From: Paenibacillus paeoniae
GTDB taxonomy: Bacteria; Bacillota; Bacilli; Paenibacillales; Paenibacillaceae
Length of the DNA: 64,000 bases
Reading direction: 5' to 3'
Assembly: GCF_003388735.1 (NCBI RefSeq)
Contig: NZ_QUBQ01000001.1
Coordinates: 1 to 64,000, forward strand
Below, piece after piece: positions 51,568 through 60,753 of the stretch. The notes beneath the pieces were generated by a model that saw only the letters and a list, made by a program, of their open reading frames with translations, did not search any database and was not told the DNA's origin. The first letter of the stretch is position 1; each line of letters begins with the position of its first letter. The position numbers and the translations under genes were made by a program.

Positions 51568-51918
51568 TTGAACATGGATACAGATATGTTTGAACATGAA
51601 GGCGAAAATGATTCGAGTTGCTGTTCGATTAATGGATCAGTAAGAAAAAGCCATCATTCGGATAAAGTGAAAAACAGTTTAGTAAGCCGTTTGAATCGGA
51701 TCGAGGGGCAAGTACGCGGCGTTAAAGGACTAATTGAAAGAGATACGTATTGTGATGACGTACTGAACCAAATCTCTTCGATTCAATCGGCTTTGAATGG
51801 GGTCGGAAAGCTCTTGCTGGAGCATCATCTCAAAAGCTGTGTCATCGAGCGGATCCAGGAAGGGGACTCCGAAGTGTTAACAGAACTTATGATAACCATG
51901 AACAAATTAATAAAATAA
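51568..51918 (+). CDS. csoR: Copper-sensing repressor CsoR, copy 1
   Basis: 116 residues, DUF156/CsoR family. Cu(I) ligands are present: Cys62 (TYCDDV), His87 (EHHLKSC) and Cys91, with the same spacing as Bacillus CsoR. The N-terminal extension (~30 residues) has a Cys-Cys pair and acidic residues. TTG 51568 is chosen because GGGAGG lies 8 nt upstream; ATG 51574 is also possible. It heads the copper region and probably represses it in low copper. Confidence 0.9.
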   Translation: MNMDTDMFEHEGENDSSCCSINGSVRKSHHSDKVKNSLVSRLNRIEGQVRGVKGLIERDTYCDDVLNQISSIQSALNGVGKLLLEHHLKSCVIERIQEGDSEVLTELMITMNKLIK

Positions 51919-51956
51919 TATCGGGCAGCTGAGCTGCTTTTTCTTTGACCTTTATC

Positions 51957-51974
51957 ATAGGGTAGAGGGGTATT
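51957..51974 (+). promoter_or_regulatory. CsoR-type operator 2
   Basis: ATAGGGTAGAGGGGTAT lies just downstream of a TTGACC -35-like box and before the NIR/SIR-like gene. It shares TAGGGTAG-GGGGTAT with operator 3. A small hairpin with T-run (GCAGCTGAGCTGC) upstream may end csoR-1. Confidence 0.72.
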
Positions 51975-52011
51975 GTGAAGATTCGTTATGTTTAAACGGA
52001 GGGGAGGAAGA

Positions 52012-52656
52012 ATGGTGGGGGAAAAAGTGAAAATCGCCATAAGCCCAGTGATTCAACTTGGCGGCAGCTTGTTCACGCCAAACCAACTTGTACAAATCGG
52101 CAATATCATAGGAACAGAGGCTAAAGTGGAAATGACTCCCTTCAAACAGCTCTATGCAGAAGTGCCTAGCGAACACAGGGAAGCCATTCAGGAAGAACTT
52201 GAGCGTAATGGTCTTGAAGTGAATCCTGCAGGATTTGTAACCAAAAGTCTAATTGCCTGCAACTTCTGTAGAGGCGCCGAAGAAGCGGGGCTTGAGACGG
52301 CAATTATCTTGAATAAAGCAATAGCTGGCATCGAAACGCCTACACCGCTCAAAATCGGCTATGCCGGCTGCGGGTTAGGTACTAGCGAACCGCTGATTAA
52401 GGACATCGGTGTTGTCAAAATGCGTGATAAGTTTGATATTTATGTTGGCGGTGAGCCAAAGGGGCTTAAAACCTCCTTCGCCAAGCTGCTTTGTTCAGGA
52501 GTTACAGAAGACCAGCTTATTCCCGCTGTTACGGCCATCATTGATTTTTATAAGGAGTATGCAAAAGGTAAGGAAAAGTTCAGTAAATTCGTGAATCGGA
52601 TTTCGCTTGAGCAGTTGCAGAGATCGCAGATTAAGGAATCCACTGAAAGGAAGTGA
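52012..52656 (+). CDS. Nitrite/sulfite-reductase-domain-like iron-sulphur protein in the copper operon
   Basis: 214 residues that resemble one half of a siroheme nitrite/sulfite reductase: a ferredoxin-like half domain (~1-75) and a cluster region with IACNFCRGAEEAG and IGYAGCGLGTSEP, followed by DIYVGGEPKG. Full reductases are ~500 residues, so this is a compact form, perhaps a single-cluster protein. CsoR-type operator upstream and an HMA chaperone downstream (overlap region) tie it to copper stress. ATG 52012 has GGAGGGGAGGAA upstream. Confidence 0.75.
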   Translation: MVGEKVKIAISPVIQLGGSLFTPNQLVQIGNIIGTEAKVEMTPFKQLYAEVPSEHREAIQEELERNGLEVNPAGFVTKSLIACNFCRGAEEAGLETAIILNKAIAGIETPTPLKIGYAGCGLGTSEPLIKDIGVVKMRDKFDIYVGGEPKGLKTSFAKLLCSGVTEDQLIPAVTAIIDFYKEYAKGKEKFSKFVNRISLEQLQRSQIKESTERK

Positions 52657-52661
52657 AAGCT

Positions 52662-52865
52662 ATGACAGAGCCAACCGTTCAAGTACAAGGCATGACTTGC
52701 CGTTCTTGTGTTGCTAGAATTGAAAGTTCGATTAATGAAATCAGAGCTGAAGGCCATGTCAATTTTGAGCAGGGCACGATAGAAGTTCGGTTCGATGCAG
52801 ATAAGGTTCAGATTTTCGAAATTGAGGAAGCCATTCGGAAAAAGGGCTATAACGTTCAGGTGTGA
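52662..52865 (+). CDS. Heavy-metal-associated (HMA) copper chaperone-like protein
   Basis: 67 residues, one HMA domain with the metal motif GMTCRSC and the HMA fold elements (VNFEQGTIEVRFDADKV). It would bind Cu(I) and deliver it to a partner. ATG 52662 is chosen; a GTG at 52653 overlaps the previous stop. Confidence 0.85.
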   Translation: MTEPTVQVQGMTCRSCVARIESSINEIRAEGHVNFEQGTIEVRFDADKVQIFEIEEAIRKKGYNVQV

Positions 52866-52979
52866 GTGCTGAACGCTATTATATAGAAAAATTTATATGG
52901 ATTTCATTGGTTTTGTGCGAATCTAACTGAATTCAGTGGTTTAAAGAGCAAGCTCGGTCGAAGCTCGACCAGGTTTCAG

Positions 52980-53022
52980 AGTGTCGATAAAGTTATATGG
53001 ATTTTCGACACTTTATTTTTAT
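52980..53022 (+). terminator. Terminator after the HMA gene
   Basis: AGTGTCGA pairs with TCGACACT and is followed by TTATTTTT. Confidence 0.75.
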
Positions 53023-53188
53023 GTAATAGGACTCCGCTTGCAAAGGTAAATCGATTAGAACTGCTCTGGGAACTAAGCGCTGAGAATTAATCTTTAATAG
53101 AGAAGCTCTGTTAACGAAGCTCTGATCACGAAACGTATACCAAACTTTTATTTCGCTCATTTGATAAAGAAATAGGCTTCTCACCAGA

Positions 53189-53257
53189 CTTAAGGCGTTG
53201 AAACCGACTTAGAGTGCCCCCGAGAGTCCATCAAGGGGATTAAGGCGTTGAAACCGA
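53189..53257 (+). repeat. Two direct copies of an 18-19-nt sequence
   Basis: TTAAGGCGTTGAAACCGA occurs at ~53190 and ~53240, 50 nt apart. The GAAAC ending recalls CRISPR repeats, but only two copies exist and no cas gene is in the window. Confidence 0.6.
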
Positions 53258-53406
53258 TTAAAAAAGATACAACCAACCTTATAAAGACAGTACCATCTCA
53301 ATCGGCGCCAGTGACAGCTGCCTTCGCCTAAATCCACCTCCAGGTTATGTCAGGACACTGCAGGTATTCTCCTGTTATGGAGTGTTGGGACTTTCTCAAT
53401 AGGCTT

Positions 53407-53446
53407 AAACCCGGTCGAAGCTCGACCGATGCTCGACCGGGTTTGT
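53407..53446 (+). terminator. GC-rich hairpin
   Basis: AAACCCGGTCGA pairs with TCGACCGGGTTT over 12 bp, and an inner GAAGCTCGACC sequence is repeated. It may end transcription, with a short T-rich tail. Confidence 0.6.
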
Positions 53447-53509
53447 TCATTTGCTGTCCTTCCGGCATGTTCGCCGAATGCTGCGGCGGCAAATGGAACA
53501 AAAAATATA

Positions 53510-53541
53510 TTGACTTAATATAGGGTAGTGGGGTATTCTAT
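53510..53541 (+). promoter_or_regulatory. copZ-copA promoter with CsoR-type operator 3
   Basis: -35 TTGACT and -10 TATTCT enclose ATATAGGGTAGTGGGGTAT, nearly the same as operator 2. CsoR would block this promoter until Cu(I) binds. Confidence 0.78.
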
Positions 53542-53661
53542 GAATAAGAAAGGCGTTAATAATCATAATACAACGCAATAACGGGTCTCAAGATTGCGAG
53601 TTCACCAACACTGGGAATGCTACAAAGTATAAACATTTTAGAGAAAAGGGGTTGAGAGAAA

Positions 53662-53862
53662 ATGAAAAACATGACACTTCAAGTTGTAGGCATGAGCTGT
53701 CAGCATTGTGTTAATTCCATAGAAGGTGCGCTTAAAGAATTGGGGGCTGAAGGAAAGGTTGATCTTAAGAACAACACGGTGGATGTGTCGTTCGATGAAG
53801 ATCAACTAACAATCGAGCTTATTAAGGAAACGATAGGAGATCAGGGATACGACGTGATGTAA
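53662..53862 (+). CDS. copZ: Copper chaperone CopZ
   Basis: 66 residues, single HMA domain with metal motif GMSCQHC, as in CopZ (MxCxxC with Ser and His variation typical of Firmicutes). It hands Cu(I) to CopA and CsoR. AAGGGG precedes ATG 53662; copA follows after 30 nt. Confidence 0.92.
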   Translation: MKNMTLQVVGMSCQHCVNSIEGALKELGAEGKVDLKNNTVDVSFDEDQLTIELIKETIGDQGYDVM

Positions 53863-53892
53863 GGTCAGTGGACAACAAGGGAGTGAATCATT

Positions 53893-56325
53893 GTGGAATC
53901 AACAGCCGCTCAGAATAAGCAATCAACGTTGCAAATTACGGGTATGACTTGCGCCGCTTGCGCAAACCGAATTGAGAAAGGCCTTCATAAAATGGAGGGG
54001 GTCTCCTCGGCTAACGTAAACTTTGCTTTGGAAAAAGCGAATGTAACGTTCGATCCGGCAAAGGTAGATCGGAAGAATTTAGAGGAAACCATTAAAAAAC
54101 TTGGATACGGCACCGTTACGGACGTTGCACAATTTAACCTGGAAGGCATGACGTGCGCTGCTTGTGCTAACAAAATCGAAAAGGGACTAAGCAAGTTGCC
54201 GGGCGTTACCAATGCGACGGTAAACTTCGCGATGGAAACGGCTCGCGTGGAGTATTCATCGGGCGATGTCTCAATCGAGGATATGCAAAACAAGGTTAGA
54301 AAGCTTGGCTATAAAGCGATGATCAAGCAGGAGAATCAAAACGCAGGTGACCATCGCCTGGATGAAATACGTCGGCAGAAACGGAAGTTGCTTATTTCGG
54401 CGATTTTCTCCCTTCCGCTGTTATGGACGATGGTGGCTCACTTTTCGTTCACCTCCTGGATGTACGTGCCGGATTTCCTGATGAATCCGTGGGTTCAACT
54501 CGTTTTGGCCACTCCGGTGCAATTTTATATTGGTGCACAGTTTTATGTAGGCGCCTATAAGGCGCTGCGCAATCGCAGTGCGAATATGGACGTTCTGATT
54601 GCTCTTGGAACCTCGGCTGCTTATTTCTATAGCCTGTATTTGAGCCTCGATTGGTATTTGATGGGCGACAGCATGCATCATGGGCCTTCCTTGTACTACG
54701 AGACAAGTGCAGTTCTGATTACGTTGGTCATTATGGGGAAACTTTTCGAAGCAAATGCGAAAGGCCGAACCTCCGAAGCGATTAAGTCCTTGATGGGGCT
54801 GCAAGCGAAAACAGCTTTGGTCATTCGCGATGGCAACGAGCTGACGATTCCGGTGGATGAAGTTATCGCAGGCGATGTCGTTCTTGTTCGTCCAGGGGAT
54901 AAGCTGCCGGTGGATGGGGTAGTGCTGGAAGGCATATCGTCGGTAGACGAATCTATGCTGACGGGCGAAAGTCTTCCTGTAGAGAAGAAAGTCGGAGATG
55001 CGGTCATTGGGGCCACCATCAATAAAAACGGTGTTCTTCGAATTAAAGCTACGAAAGTCGGCAAGGAAACGGCGCTGGCGCAAATTATTAAAGTAGTGGA
55101 AGAAGCGCAAGGCTCCAAGGCGCCCATCCAACGGGTGGCGGATGTCATCTCAGGTGTATTTGTTCCCATTGTGGTTGGCATCGCAGTCGCTGCTTTTCTG
55201 GTATGGTATTTCCTCGTCACACCTGGAGATTTCGGAGGAGCTTTGGAGAAAGCAATTGCCATTCTCGTCATTGCCTGCCCATGTGCGCTTGGATTGGCTA
55301 CCCCGACATCGATCATGGCGGGATCGGGACGCGCGGCGGAGCTCGGTATTTTGTTCAAGGGCGGAGAACATCTGGAGCAGACCCATAAGATCGATGCGAT
55401 CATTCTCGACAAAACCGGAACGGTCACAAAAGGCAAGCCGGAATTAACAGATGTATCAGCTGAGGGCAACGAGTCGGATTTCCTCAGACTGGTCGGCGCG
55501 GCTGAAAAAAATTCGGAGCATCCGCTTGCAGAAGCAATCGTTGCTGGCATTCAGGCAAGAAATATCGACCTGCCGAGAACAGAATCGTTCGAAGCTATTC
55601 CGGGATTCGGCATTAAGGCCGTTGTAGAAGGGAAACAACTACTGGTTGGTACACGTCGCTTGATGGAAAAGTACGACGTTAACGCGAAGGCAGCTTACGA
55701 ACCGATGTCTCGTTTGGAGGAGGCAGGCAAGACCGCTATGCTGGTTGCGATTGATAATCGGTATGCAGGTATGGTAGCTGTGGCGGATACGATAAAGGAA
55801 ACGTCAAAAGCCGCCGTCAGTCGTCTGAAGGAGATGGGGATTGAGGTCATTATGATCACAGGCGACAATGAACGGACAGCCAAGGCAATTGCCGCTCAAG
55901 TGGGTATTGATCATGTACGCGCCGAGGTTCTACCTGAAGGCAAAGCGGAAGAAGTGAAAAAACTGCAAGCTCAGGGCAAAAAAGTGGCGATGGTCGGAGA
56001 CGGTATCAACGATGCGCCCGCTCTTGCGACGGCAGATGTTGGTATGGCCATCGGTACAGGGACTGATGTAGCTATGGAAGCGGCGGATGTTACCTTAATG
56101 CGCGGCGACCTGTCCAGCATACCTGAAGCGATTTACATGAGCCGTAAAACGATGCGAAATATTAAGCAAAACCTGTTTTGGGCGCTTGGTTATAACACAC
56201 TAGGGATTCCGATTGCTGCGATTGGTTTGTTAGCCCCGTGGGTTGCCGGTGCAGCAATGGCATTAAGCTCGGTTTCCGTTGTTCTTAACGCGCTTCGTCT
56301 GCAGCGTGTAAAGATTCGAAGCTGA
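53893..56325 (+). CDS. copA: Copper-exporting P1B-type ATPase CopA
   Basis: 810 residues. Two N-terminal HMA domains ([14 protein letters not shown] twice, ~17 and ~85), eight membrane helices, the A-domain TGE ([11 protein letters not shown]), the ion-site CPC motif ([11 protein letters not shown]), the phosphorylation site [16 protein letters not shown] (HP motif) and [11 protein letters not shown]. It pumps Cu(I) out of the cytosol. GTG 53893 with AGGGAGTG upstream. Same transcript as copZ. Confidence 0.96.
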   Translation: MESTAAQNKQSTLQITGMTCAACANRIEKGLHKMEGVSSANVNFALEKANVTFDPAKVDRKNLEETIKKLGYGTVTDVAQFNLEGMTCAACANKIEKGLSKLPGVTNATVNFAMETARVEYSSGDVSIEDMQNKVRKLGYKAMIKQENQNAGDHRLDEIRRQKRKLLISAIFSLPLLWTMVAHFSFTSWMYVPDFLMNPWVQLVLATPVQFYIGAQFYVGAYKALRNRSANMDVLIALGTSAAYFYSLYLSLDWYLMGDSMHHGPSLYYETSAVLITLVIMGKLFEANAKGRTSEAIKSLMGLQAKTALVIRDGNELTIPVDEVIAGDVVLVRPGDKLPVDGVVLEGISSVDESMLTGESLPVEKKVGDAVIGATINKNGVLRIKATKVGKETALAQIIKVVEEAQGSKAPIQRVADVISGVFVPIVVGIAVAAFLVWYFLVTPGDFGGALEKAIAILVIACPCALGLATPTSIMAGSGRAAELGILFKGGEHLEQTHKIDAIILDKTGTVTKGKPELTDVSAEGNESDFLRLVGAAEKNSEHPLAEAIVAGIQARNIDLPRTESFEAIPGFGIKAVVEGKQLLVGTRRLMEKYDVNAKAAYEPMSRLEEAGKTAMLVAIDNRYAGMVAVADTIKETSKAAVSRLKEMGIEVIMITGDNERTAKAIAAQVGIDHVRAEVLPEGKAEEVKKLQAQGKKVAMVGDGINDAPALATADVGMAIGTGTDVAMEAADVTLMRGDLSSIPEAIYMSRKTMRNIKQNLFWALGYNTLGIPIAAIGLLAPWVAGAAMALSSVSVVLNALRLQRVKIRS

Positions 56326-56424
56326 TCGGCGATAAGGTGTTCGTCGGCTTCGCGGAGAATCTCAGTGAAACAAGCGGATTGTGGAATGAAGCGTAAGCTT
56401 ACTTTCCGTATAGATGTCGTTTAT

Positions 56425-56464
56425 CGAAAAAGCAGCTCACGCTTAAGTTGAGCTGCTTTTTCGG
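56425..56464 (+). terminator. Rho-independent terminator of copZ-copA
   Basis: GAAAAAGCAGCTCA pairs with TGAGCTGCTTTTTC over 13-14 bp, ending in a T-run. Confidence 0.9.
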
Positions 56465-56594
56465 TTCAAGTAAATGTGCCAATTAACGGGCTTGCTGAGG
56501 CCCGGAAAAATATGAAAAAAAGTCATCTAAAGGGGACAAACGGGGCATTGTAAATATTATGCTCTTCTACAACCCAATGTTAGGAGCCTCCCTT

Positions 56595-56616
56595 TACATA
56601 GGGGGTGGGCGGTGTT
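56595..56616 (+). promoter_or_regulatory. CsoR-type operator 4, upstream of csoR-2
   Basis: ACATAGGGGGTGGGCGGTGT has the G-tract layout of the other CsoR-type sites but is more divergent. It lies ~30 nt upstream of the csoR-2 start. Confidence 0.55.
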
Positions 56617-56644
56617 AATCTAGATAATAGGGAGTTGATTCATA

Positions 56645-56974
56645 ATGAATAAAACGACACATGAGGCTACCTCAATCGACCATACATCTTCTACAGAGCG
56701 GAAAAGTCATCATTCCGAAAAAACAAAGCTTAGCTTGATTCATCGACTGAATCGTATCGAAGGGCAAGTGCGTGGGGTTAAGGGACTGATCGAAAAAGAC
56801 ACGTACTGTGATGATGTGCTGCATCAAATCGCTTCCATACAATCCGCTCTTAATGGATTAGGCAAACAGCTGTTGGAGCATCATTTAAAAAGTTGTGTCA
56901 TTGAACGGATTCAAGAAGGCGATCGTGAAGTTTTGGATGAACTGATGACTACCGTCAATAAGTTAATTAAATAA
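56645..56974 (+). CDS. CsoR-family repressor, copy 2
   Basis: 109 residues, very similar to copy 1 from residue ~20 on (SLIHRLNRIEGQVRGVKGLI). The Cu(I) ligands Cys55, His80 and Cys84 are conserved. The N-terminal ~20 residues differ. With csoR-1 it brackets the copper genes, so the two may share operators. ATG 56645 follows GGGAG. Confidence 0.88.
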   Translation: MNKTTHEATSIDHTSSTERKSHHSEKTKLSLIHRLNRIEGQVRGVKGLIEKDTYCDDVLHQIASIQSALNGLGKQLLEHHLKSCVIERIQEGDREVLDELMTTVNKLIK

Positions 56975-56977
56975 CAG

Positions 56978-57018
56978 AAAGGGGGAGGGATCGCATCGAT
57001 TCTCCACCTTTTTTGTTT
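56978..57018 (+). terminator. Terminator after csoR-2
   Basis: An imperfect G-rich/C-rich stem (AAAGGGGGAG with CTCCACCTTT) followed by TTTTGTTTTT; it also lies at the 3' end of the convergent MFS gene. Confidence 0.55.
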
Positions 57019-57063
57019 TTAAGCAGCTATTTTCATACATAGGGTTCATGATCAAGCAGGCCG

Positions 57064-58218
57064 TTAATTATTTTGTACAGCTGGCGATCGATCGATTGCA
57101 GAAAGCATTAAGCTGATCGCTATGCCTGCGGCACCTACCCAAGTGATATAGGACAATGAACTGTGCTGTATAACTAAACCGCCAAGACCGGCACCTGTGG
57201 CCATGCCAAGCTGTGACACGGAAGTAAATAAGCTAAGAATAATGCTTGTTGCACCAGGGTTAAGTGTAATCAGCTTGTATTGTAATGGCGGGCCAGATGA
57301 CCAAGCAGCAAGCCCCCAAAGCATAAACAGAATAAAGAAAGCCACAACAAACTGTCCAAGCGCAATTAGCAATAGGAGAGACGCTAGATGCAAAGACATA
57401 CCAATGACAAGTGTTCGTGATACCCCCCAATGATCTGTGCCTAGCCCTCCTAGCTTGGAACCCATTAAGCTTGCGATGCCGAACACAAATAGGCTGGTGC
57501 TTATCCATTGCTCATGGATGCCGACGACGGATAGCATAAACGGAGAAATATAGCTGTACATAATGGAGTATGTGCCCATCCACAAGAAAGCTGCTAGTAA
57601 GGTTAACGTAGTCTGTCGTTCTTTTAAAACCATAAATTGCTTACGCAATGGAACGAACTCTTCGGCTTTCATTCTGGGAATAACAAGAGTTATCAAAATG
57701 AGGAACAGCAGTCCCAGAATGCTTAGGCCAATAAAGATTAGCCTCCAGTCATAAGTAGAGGCTATGCTTCTGCCTAATGGCACACCTAGAACCAAAGCAG
57801 TGCTAAAGCCAATAATAATCGTGGCAATGGCGCTTCCTTGTTTGGACGGCGAAGCTAGCCTTGTAGCAATCGTTAATAGGGTAACTTCTATCACACCGGC
57901 GCTAAGACCGGATATTATTCTTGAAACCAGCAATAGTTCAAATGCAGAAAAGAACGCAATAAGTCCATTGAATATGGAAAAAACGATTAATGAATAGACA
58001 AGAAGCTTTTTCCGATCCATGCGTGAAGTCAGAGCGATTAGCAAGGGTGTACCTATTCCGAATGATACAGAGAAAACAGTTATGAGCTGGCCGGCTGAAG
58101 CTACAGATATGTGATGGGTTGCCGATATTTTATCCAGAATCCCCGCAATAATATATTCGGAGGTTCCGGCCAGAAAACTGATAAATGCTAGTAAGTAGAT
58201 GGTCCATGAGCGGTACAA
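57064..58218 (-). CDS. MFS drug-efflux-type transporter (AraJ/YdhP-like)
   Basis: 384 residues with 12 predicted helices, of the DHA1 group: N-terminal LAFISFLAGTSEYIIAGILD and the loop SRMDRKKLLVYSL. Such proteins export drugs, sugars or purine analogues with proton antiport. It faces away from a MerR regulator and shares a MerR-type promoter with it, which points to inducible drug efflux. Confidence 0.87.
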   Translation of the reverse strand: MYRSWTIYLLAFISFLAGTSEYIIAGILDKISATHHISVASAGQLITVFSVSFGIGTPLLIALTSRMDRKKLLVYSLIVFSIFNGLIAFFSAFELLLVSRIISGLSAGVIEVTLLTIATRLASPSKQGSAIATIIIGFSTALVLGVPLGRSIASTYDWRLIFIGLSILGLLFLILITLVIPRMKAEEFVPLRKQFMVLKERQTTLTLLAAFLWMGTYSIMYSYISPFMLSVVGIHEQWISTSLFVFGIASLMGSKLGGLGTDHWGVSRTLVIGMSLHLASLLLLIALGQFVVAFFILFMLWGLAAWSSGPPLQYKLITLNPGATSIILSLFTSVSQLGMATGAGLGGLVIQHSSLSYITWVGAAGIAISLMLSAIDRSPAVQNN

Positions 58219-58277
58219 AGGGGTTCACTTCCTTAAGAGATGTGTTATTTCTTCATTAATATGCTGAAGATAGGTTG

Positions 58278-58308
58278 AGTTTAGGGTATATAGTAACTAT
58301 ATAGTCAA
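58278..58308 (-). promoter_or_regulatory. MerR-type promoter of the MFS gene
   Basis: On the minus strand -35 TTGACT and -10 TAAACT are 19 nt apart, and the spacer carries the perfect dyad ATATAGT-T-ACTATAT. This is the classic target of BmrR/BltR-type activators, here likely bound by the divergent regulator. Confidence 0.85.
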
Positions 58309-58324
58309 GAGGGCAGGAGAAATA

Positions 58325-59146
58325 ATGAACGAGAACCCTAACAATTACCTGACTACAGGTGAATTCGCAAGGCTGTGCAAGGTAAATAAACAAACATTGA
58401 TTTACTATGATCAGATAGGTCTGTTGTCTCCGATCCACAAGGACGCAAAGGGATACAGGTATTATTCCATTCGGCAGTTGGAATTCTTTAATGTGATCAG
58501 CTTGTTGAAGGAGCTGGGAATGACATTGAATGATATTCAGCGATATACGTTGAATAAATCTCCGGAGAGCTTTTTATCCCTGTTGTATGAGCAAAAAGCA
58601 GAGCTTAAGGAAAAAAGAGAACAAATCGAAATGAACGAAAGAATCATTCATGCAAAAATTAAAACGTTGGAGTATGTCTGCCGAACTGACTTAGATCAAA
58701 TTATGGTCCAGAGCTGCCCTGAAACAACCTTGTACTTAAGCAAAGATATTAAAGATGTTTCTTCAGATGAACGGGTGACGCGCATTTCTGACTTCTATAA
58801 TGAATTGCAGCAAGCGCAACTCGATACAGGCTATCCACTAGGCTCTATAACCAGACGTGAGCAAATTCTGAGTGGCGAATTCACCAATTATAGCTACTTG
58901 TATATGGAGCAGCCGAATTCGAAAGAGGATGTCCCTTACCTTCGAACAGCCCAGGGGAATTTTCTCACTGGTTTTCATAACGGGGGAGCAGCTACCATTC
59001 ATGAAACCTATATTCGTTTGTTGGATCAAATGACTGAATTAAAGTTTACCTTGGGGGAGTATGTGTTCGAGGAATGTATTTACGATAACGTAGTGATTAA
59101 GCAAGAAGAGAATTATATAACTAAAATTATGATTCAAGTGTTTTAG
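58325..59146 (+). CDS. MerR-family regulator with GyrI-like effector domain (BmrR/BltR type)
   Basis: 273 residues: HTH TTGEFARLCKVNKQTLIYYD, helix LKELGMTLNDIQRYT, a coiled coil (~85-115) and a C-terminal GyrI-like drug-binding region (~125-273: ITRREQILSGEFTNYSYLY, TYIRLLDQMTELKFTLGEYV). It probably activates the divergent MFS gene upon drug binding. It belongs to a different MerR group than the three paralogues at 17.9, 28.0 and 40.9 kb. ATG 58325 with AGGAG upstream. Confidence 0.88.
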   Translation: MNENPNNYLTTGEFARLCKVNKQTLIYYDQIGLLSPIHKDAKGYRYYSIRQLEFFNVISLLKELGMTLNDIQRYTLNKSPESFLSLLYEQKAELKEKREQIEMNERIIHAKIKTLEYVCRTDLDQIMVQSCPETTLYLSKDIKDVSSDERVTRISDFYNELQQAQLDTGYPLGSITRREQILSGEFTNYSYLYMEQPNSKEDVPYLRTAQGNFLTGFHNGGAATIHETYIRLLDQMTELKFTLGEYVFEECIYDNVVIKQEENYITKIMIQVF

Positions 59147-59243
59147 TCTAGGCTCTTATCCCGGGGGAAATTCACGTTTCTACTTAATGATAAGGTCTAG
59201 CTGTTGTATAAGAGCGGCTATGGCCAGTATAAAGAAGAGTTTG

Positions 59244-59272
59244 TTGACAAAGCTACTTCCATTATGGATAAT
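59244..59272 (+). promoter_or_regulatory. Promoter of the flavin-monooxygenase gene
   Basis: -35 TTGACA, 17-nt spacer, -10 GATAAT. Just downstream at 59279-59302 the inverted repeat ATGCTTA...TAAGCAT fits an ArsR-type operator covering the transcription start. Confidence 0.72.
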
Positions 59273-59278
59273 CAATAT

Positions 59279-59302
59279 ATGCTTATTTGCGCATATAAGC
59301 AT
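59279..59302 (+). promoter_or_regulatory. Candidate ArsR operator
   Basis: ATGCTTA and TAAGCAT are exact inverse copies 10 nt apart, directly downstream of the -10 box. The regulator could be the ArsR encoded at 62041. Confidence 0.5.
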
Positions 59303-59384
59303 TCAAAAGGTGTTAATTGTTACTTCATGGAGTGTTTCGTTCAAGCGACACGGAAAAATCACGTGAATTGAGGGACAGAGAAAA

Positions 59385-60641
59385 ATGGAACGACAAAAAT
59401 CATGTAATCTAGTACAAGAGTTACCTGTAGTGATAATAGGGGCAGGGCCTATCGGATTAGCAGCAGCAGCACAATTAGCACTGAGAAAAGTGCCTTTTGT
59501 AGTATTAGAGGCAGGTGCCGGTGTAGCAGCAAATATTCGGAACTGGCAGCATGTACGCCTATTTACCACTTGGGGCAATAATATCGATGCAGATGCGAAG
59601 CAATTGTTAGAGCGTCAAGGTTGGGAGTTGCCGCCAGTAACCGAATTACCAACTGGCGCAGATTTAATTTCAAAATATTTAGAGCCTTTATCTGAAGTGC
59701 CTGAAATAAAATCCTCCATTCGATACAACGCGAAAGTCATTTCAATTGCGAAAAAAAATCAAGACAAAATGAAATCGGCCAACCGTGAACAAGTACCATT
59801 TGTTATTTATATACACGGGGAAGAAAATAACTCCCGACTTGAAGCAAGAGCAGTTATCGATGCAACGGGCACATGGTCAAACCCGAACCCTATTCATACG
59901 GAGGGGGTTTGGTTACAAGACGAGCAATTACTTCAAGATGAAATTATTTACGGAGTTCCAAATTTCGAAAAAGATTCCATTGTCTTTAAAGGCAAGCACG
60001 TAGCTGTTGTAGGCAGTGGACATTCAGCATTAAATACGTTATACGAGTTGGCACAAATTAAAAAAACAGATGCTGCTACTTCGATTACTTGGATTTTGCG
60101 TAAAGACGTGGCATTAACCTATGGTCTTCAAGAAAAAGATAGCATTGAGGCACGTGGAAGCTTAGGGGTTAATATTCGTAAATTAGCAGAAGCGGGTGTT
60201 ATACAAATCAAGACCCCGTTCTATATTCATGAAACCTTCGAACGAGATGAAAAAGTAGTGATTCGTGGTGAGCTTCTTGGTCGTGAGGAAGAGCTAGTAG
60301 TCGATAAAATTATTGCGAATACGGGGAATCGTCCAAACTTTGAATTTTTAAAAGAACTTCGATTACATAATGATCCAATCACAGAAAGTAACCATCATAT
60401 TGCTTCTCTGATTGATCCAAACAAACATAGCTGTGGATCTGTACCTCTTCATGGTGAGCAACAATTAAGACATCCAGAAAAAGATTTTTATATTGTTGGT
60501 ATGAAAAGCTATGGTCGTGCGCCAACATTTTTATTGGCAACAGGGTATGAACAAGTACGTTCCATTTCGGCCTACTTATCTGGTGGGATAGAGGAATCAA
60601 AACGTACGAATCAGGAGTGTAAGCCAACAACTTGTGGTTAA
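59385..60641 (+). CDS. Flavin-dependent monooxygenase of the ArsO type
   Basis: 418 residues with two dinucleotide-binding motifs: VVIIGAGPIGLAAAAQLAL at the N-terminus (FAD) and VAVVGSGHSALNTLYELA at ~205 (NADPH), plus a WxxVRLFTTW-type segment. Proteins of this layout occur in ars clusters (ArsO) beside transporters and ArsR. The exact reaction is not known to me; oxidation of an arsenical or other thiol-reactive compound is possible. The last residues end CKPTTCG with two Cys. Lower GC than the flanks. Confidence 0.78.
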   Translation: MERQKSCNLVQELPVVIIGAGPIGLAAAAQLALRKVPFVVLEAGAGVAANIRNWQHVRLFTTWGNNIDADAKQLLERQGWELPPVTELPTGADLISKYLEPLSEVPEIKSSIRYNAKVISIAKKNQDKMKSANREQVPFVIYIHGEENNSRLEARAVIDATGTWSNPNPIHTEGVWLQDEQLLQDEIIYGVPNFEKDSIVFKGKHVAVVGSGHSALNTLYELAQIKKTDAATSITWILRKDVALTYGLQEKDSIEARGSLGVNIRKLAEAGVIQIKTPFYIHETFERDEKVVIRGELLGREEELVVDKIIANTGNRPNFEFLKELRLHNDPITESNHHIASLIDPNKHSCGSVPLHGEQQLRHPEKDFYIVGMKSYGRAPTFLLATGYEQVRSISAYLSGGIEESKRTNQECKPTTCG

Positions 60642-60645
60642 GAGA

Positions 60646-60682
60646 TAGACTGTTAGTGACAAACTAGCAGTCTTTTTTTTCT
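60646..60682 (+). terminator. Terminator after the flavin-monooxygenase gene
   Basis: AGACTGTTAGT pairs with ACTAGCAGTCT (one G-T pair) around GACAA, followed by eight T. Confidence 0.85.
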
Positions 60683-60753
60683 TATAAAAGGAAGTAATGC
60701 CTTATTCAACGTAAGTATACGTTTCCGTTCAATATAGGAGAGGGGAATTCATT

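Larger units (their letters stand above)
52866..53516. other. ~650-nt intergenic region with hairpins and short repeats
   Basis: No gene is seen. It holds a terminator hairpin (52981-53021), two copies of TTAAGGCGTTGAAACCGA (53189-53207 and 53239-53257), and the shared motif CGGTCGAAGCTCGACC at ~52956 and within the hairpin at 53407-53444. This separates the NIR/HMA unit from copZ-copA. Confidence 0.5.

Noticed and set aside
53189..53257. CRISPR array
   Set aside because: Only two short copies, spacing of 50 nt leaves no normal spacer, and no cas genes are in the window.
54421..55131. 236-codon minus-strand frame opposite copA
   Set aside because: Antisense shadow of a highly conserved P-type ATPase gene.
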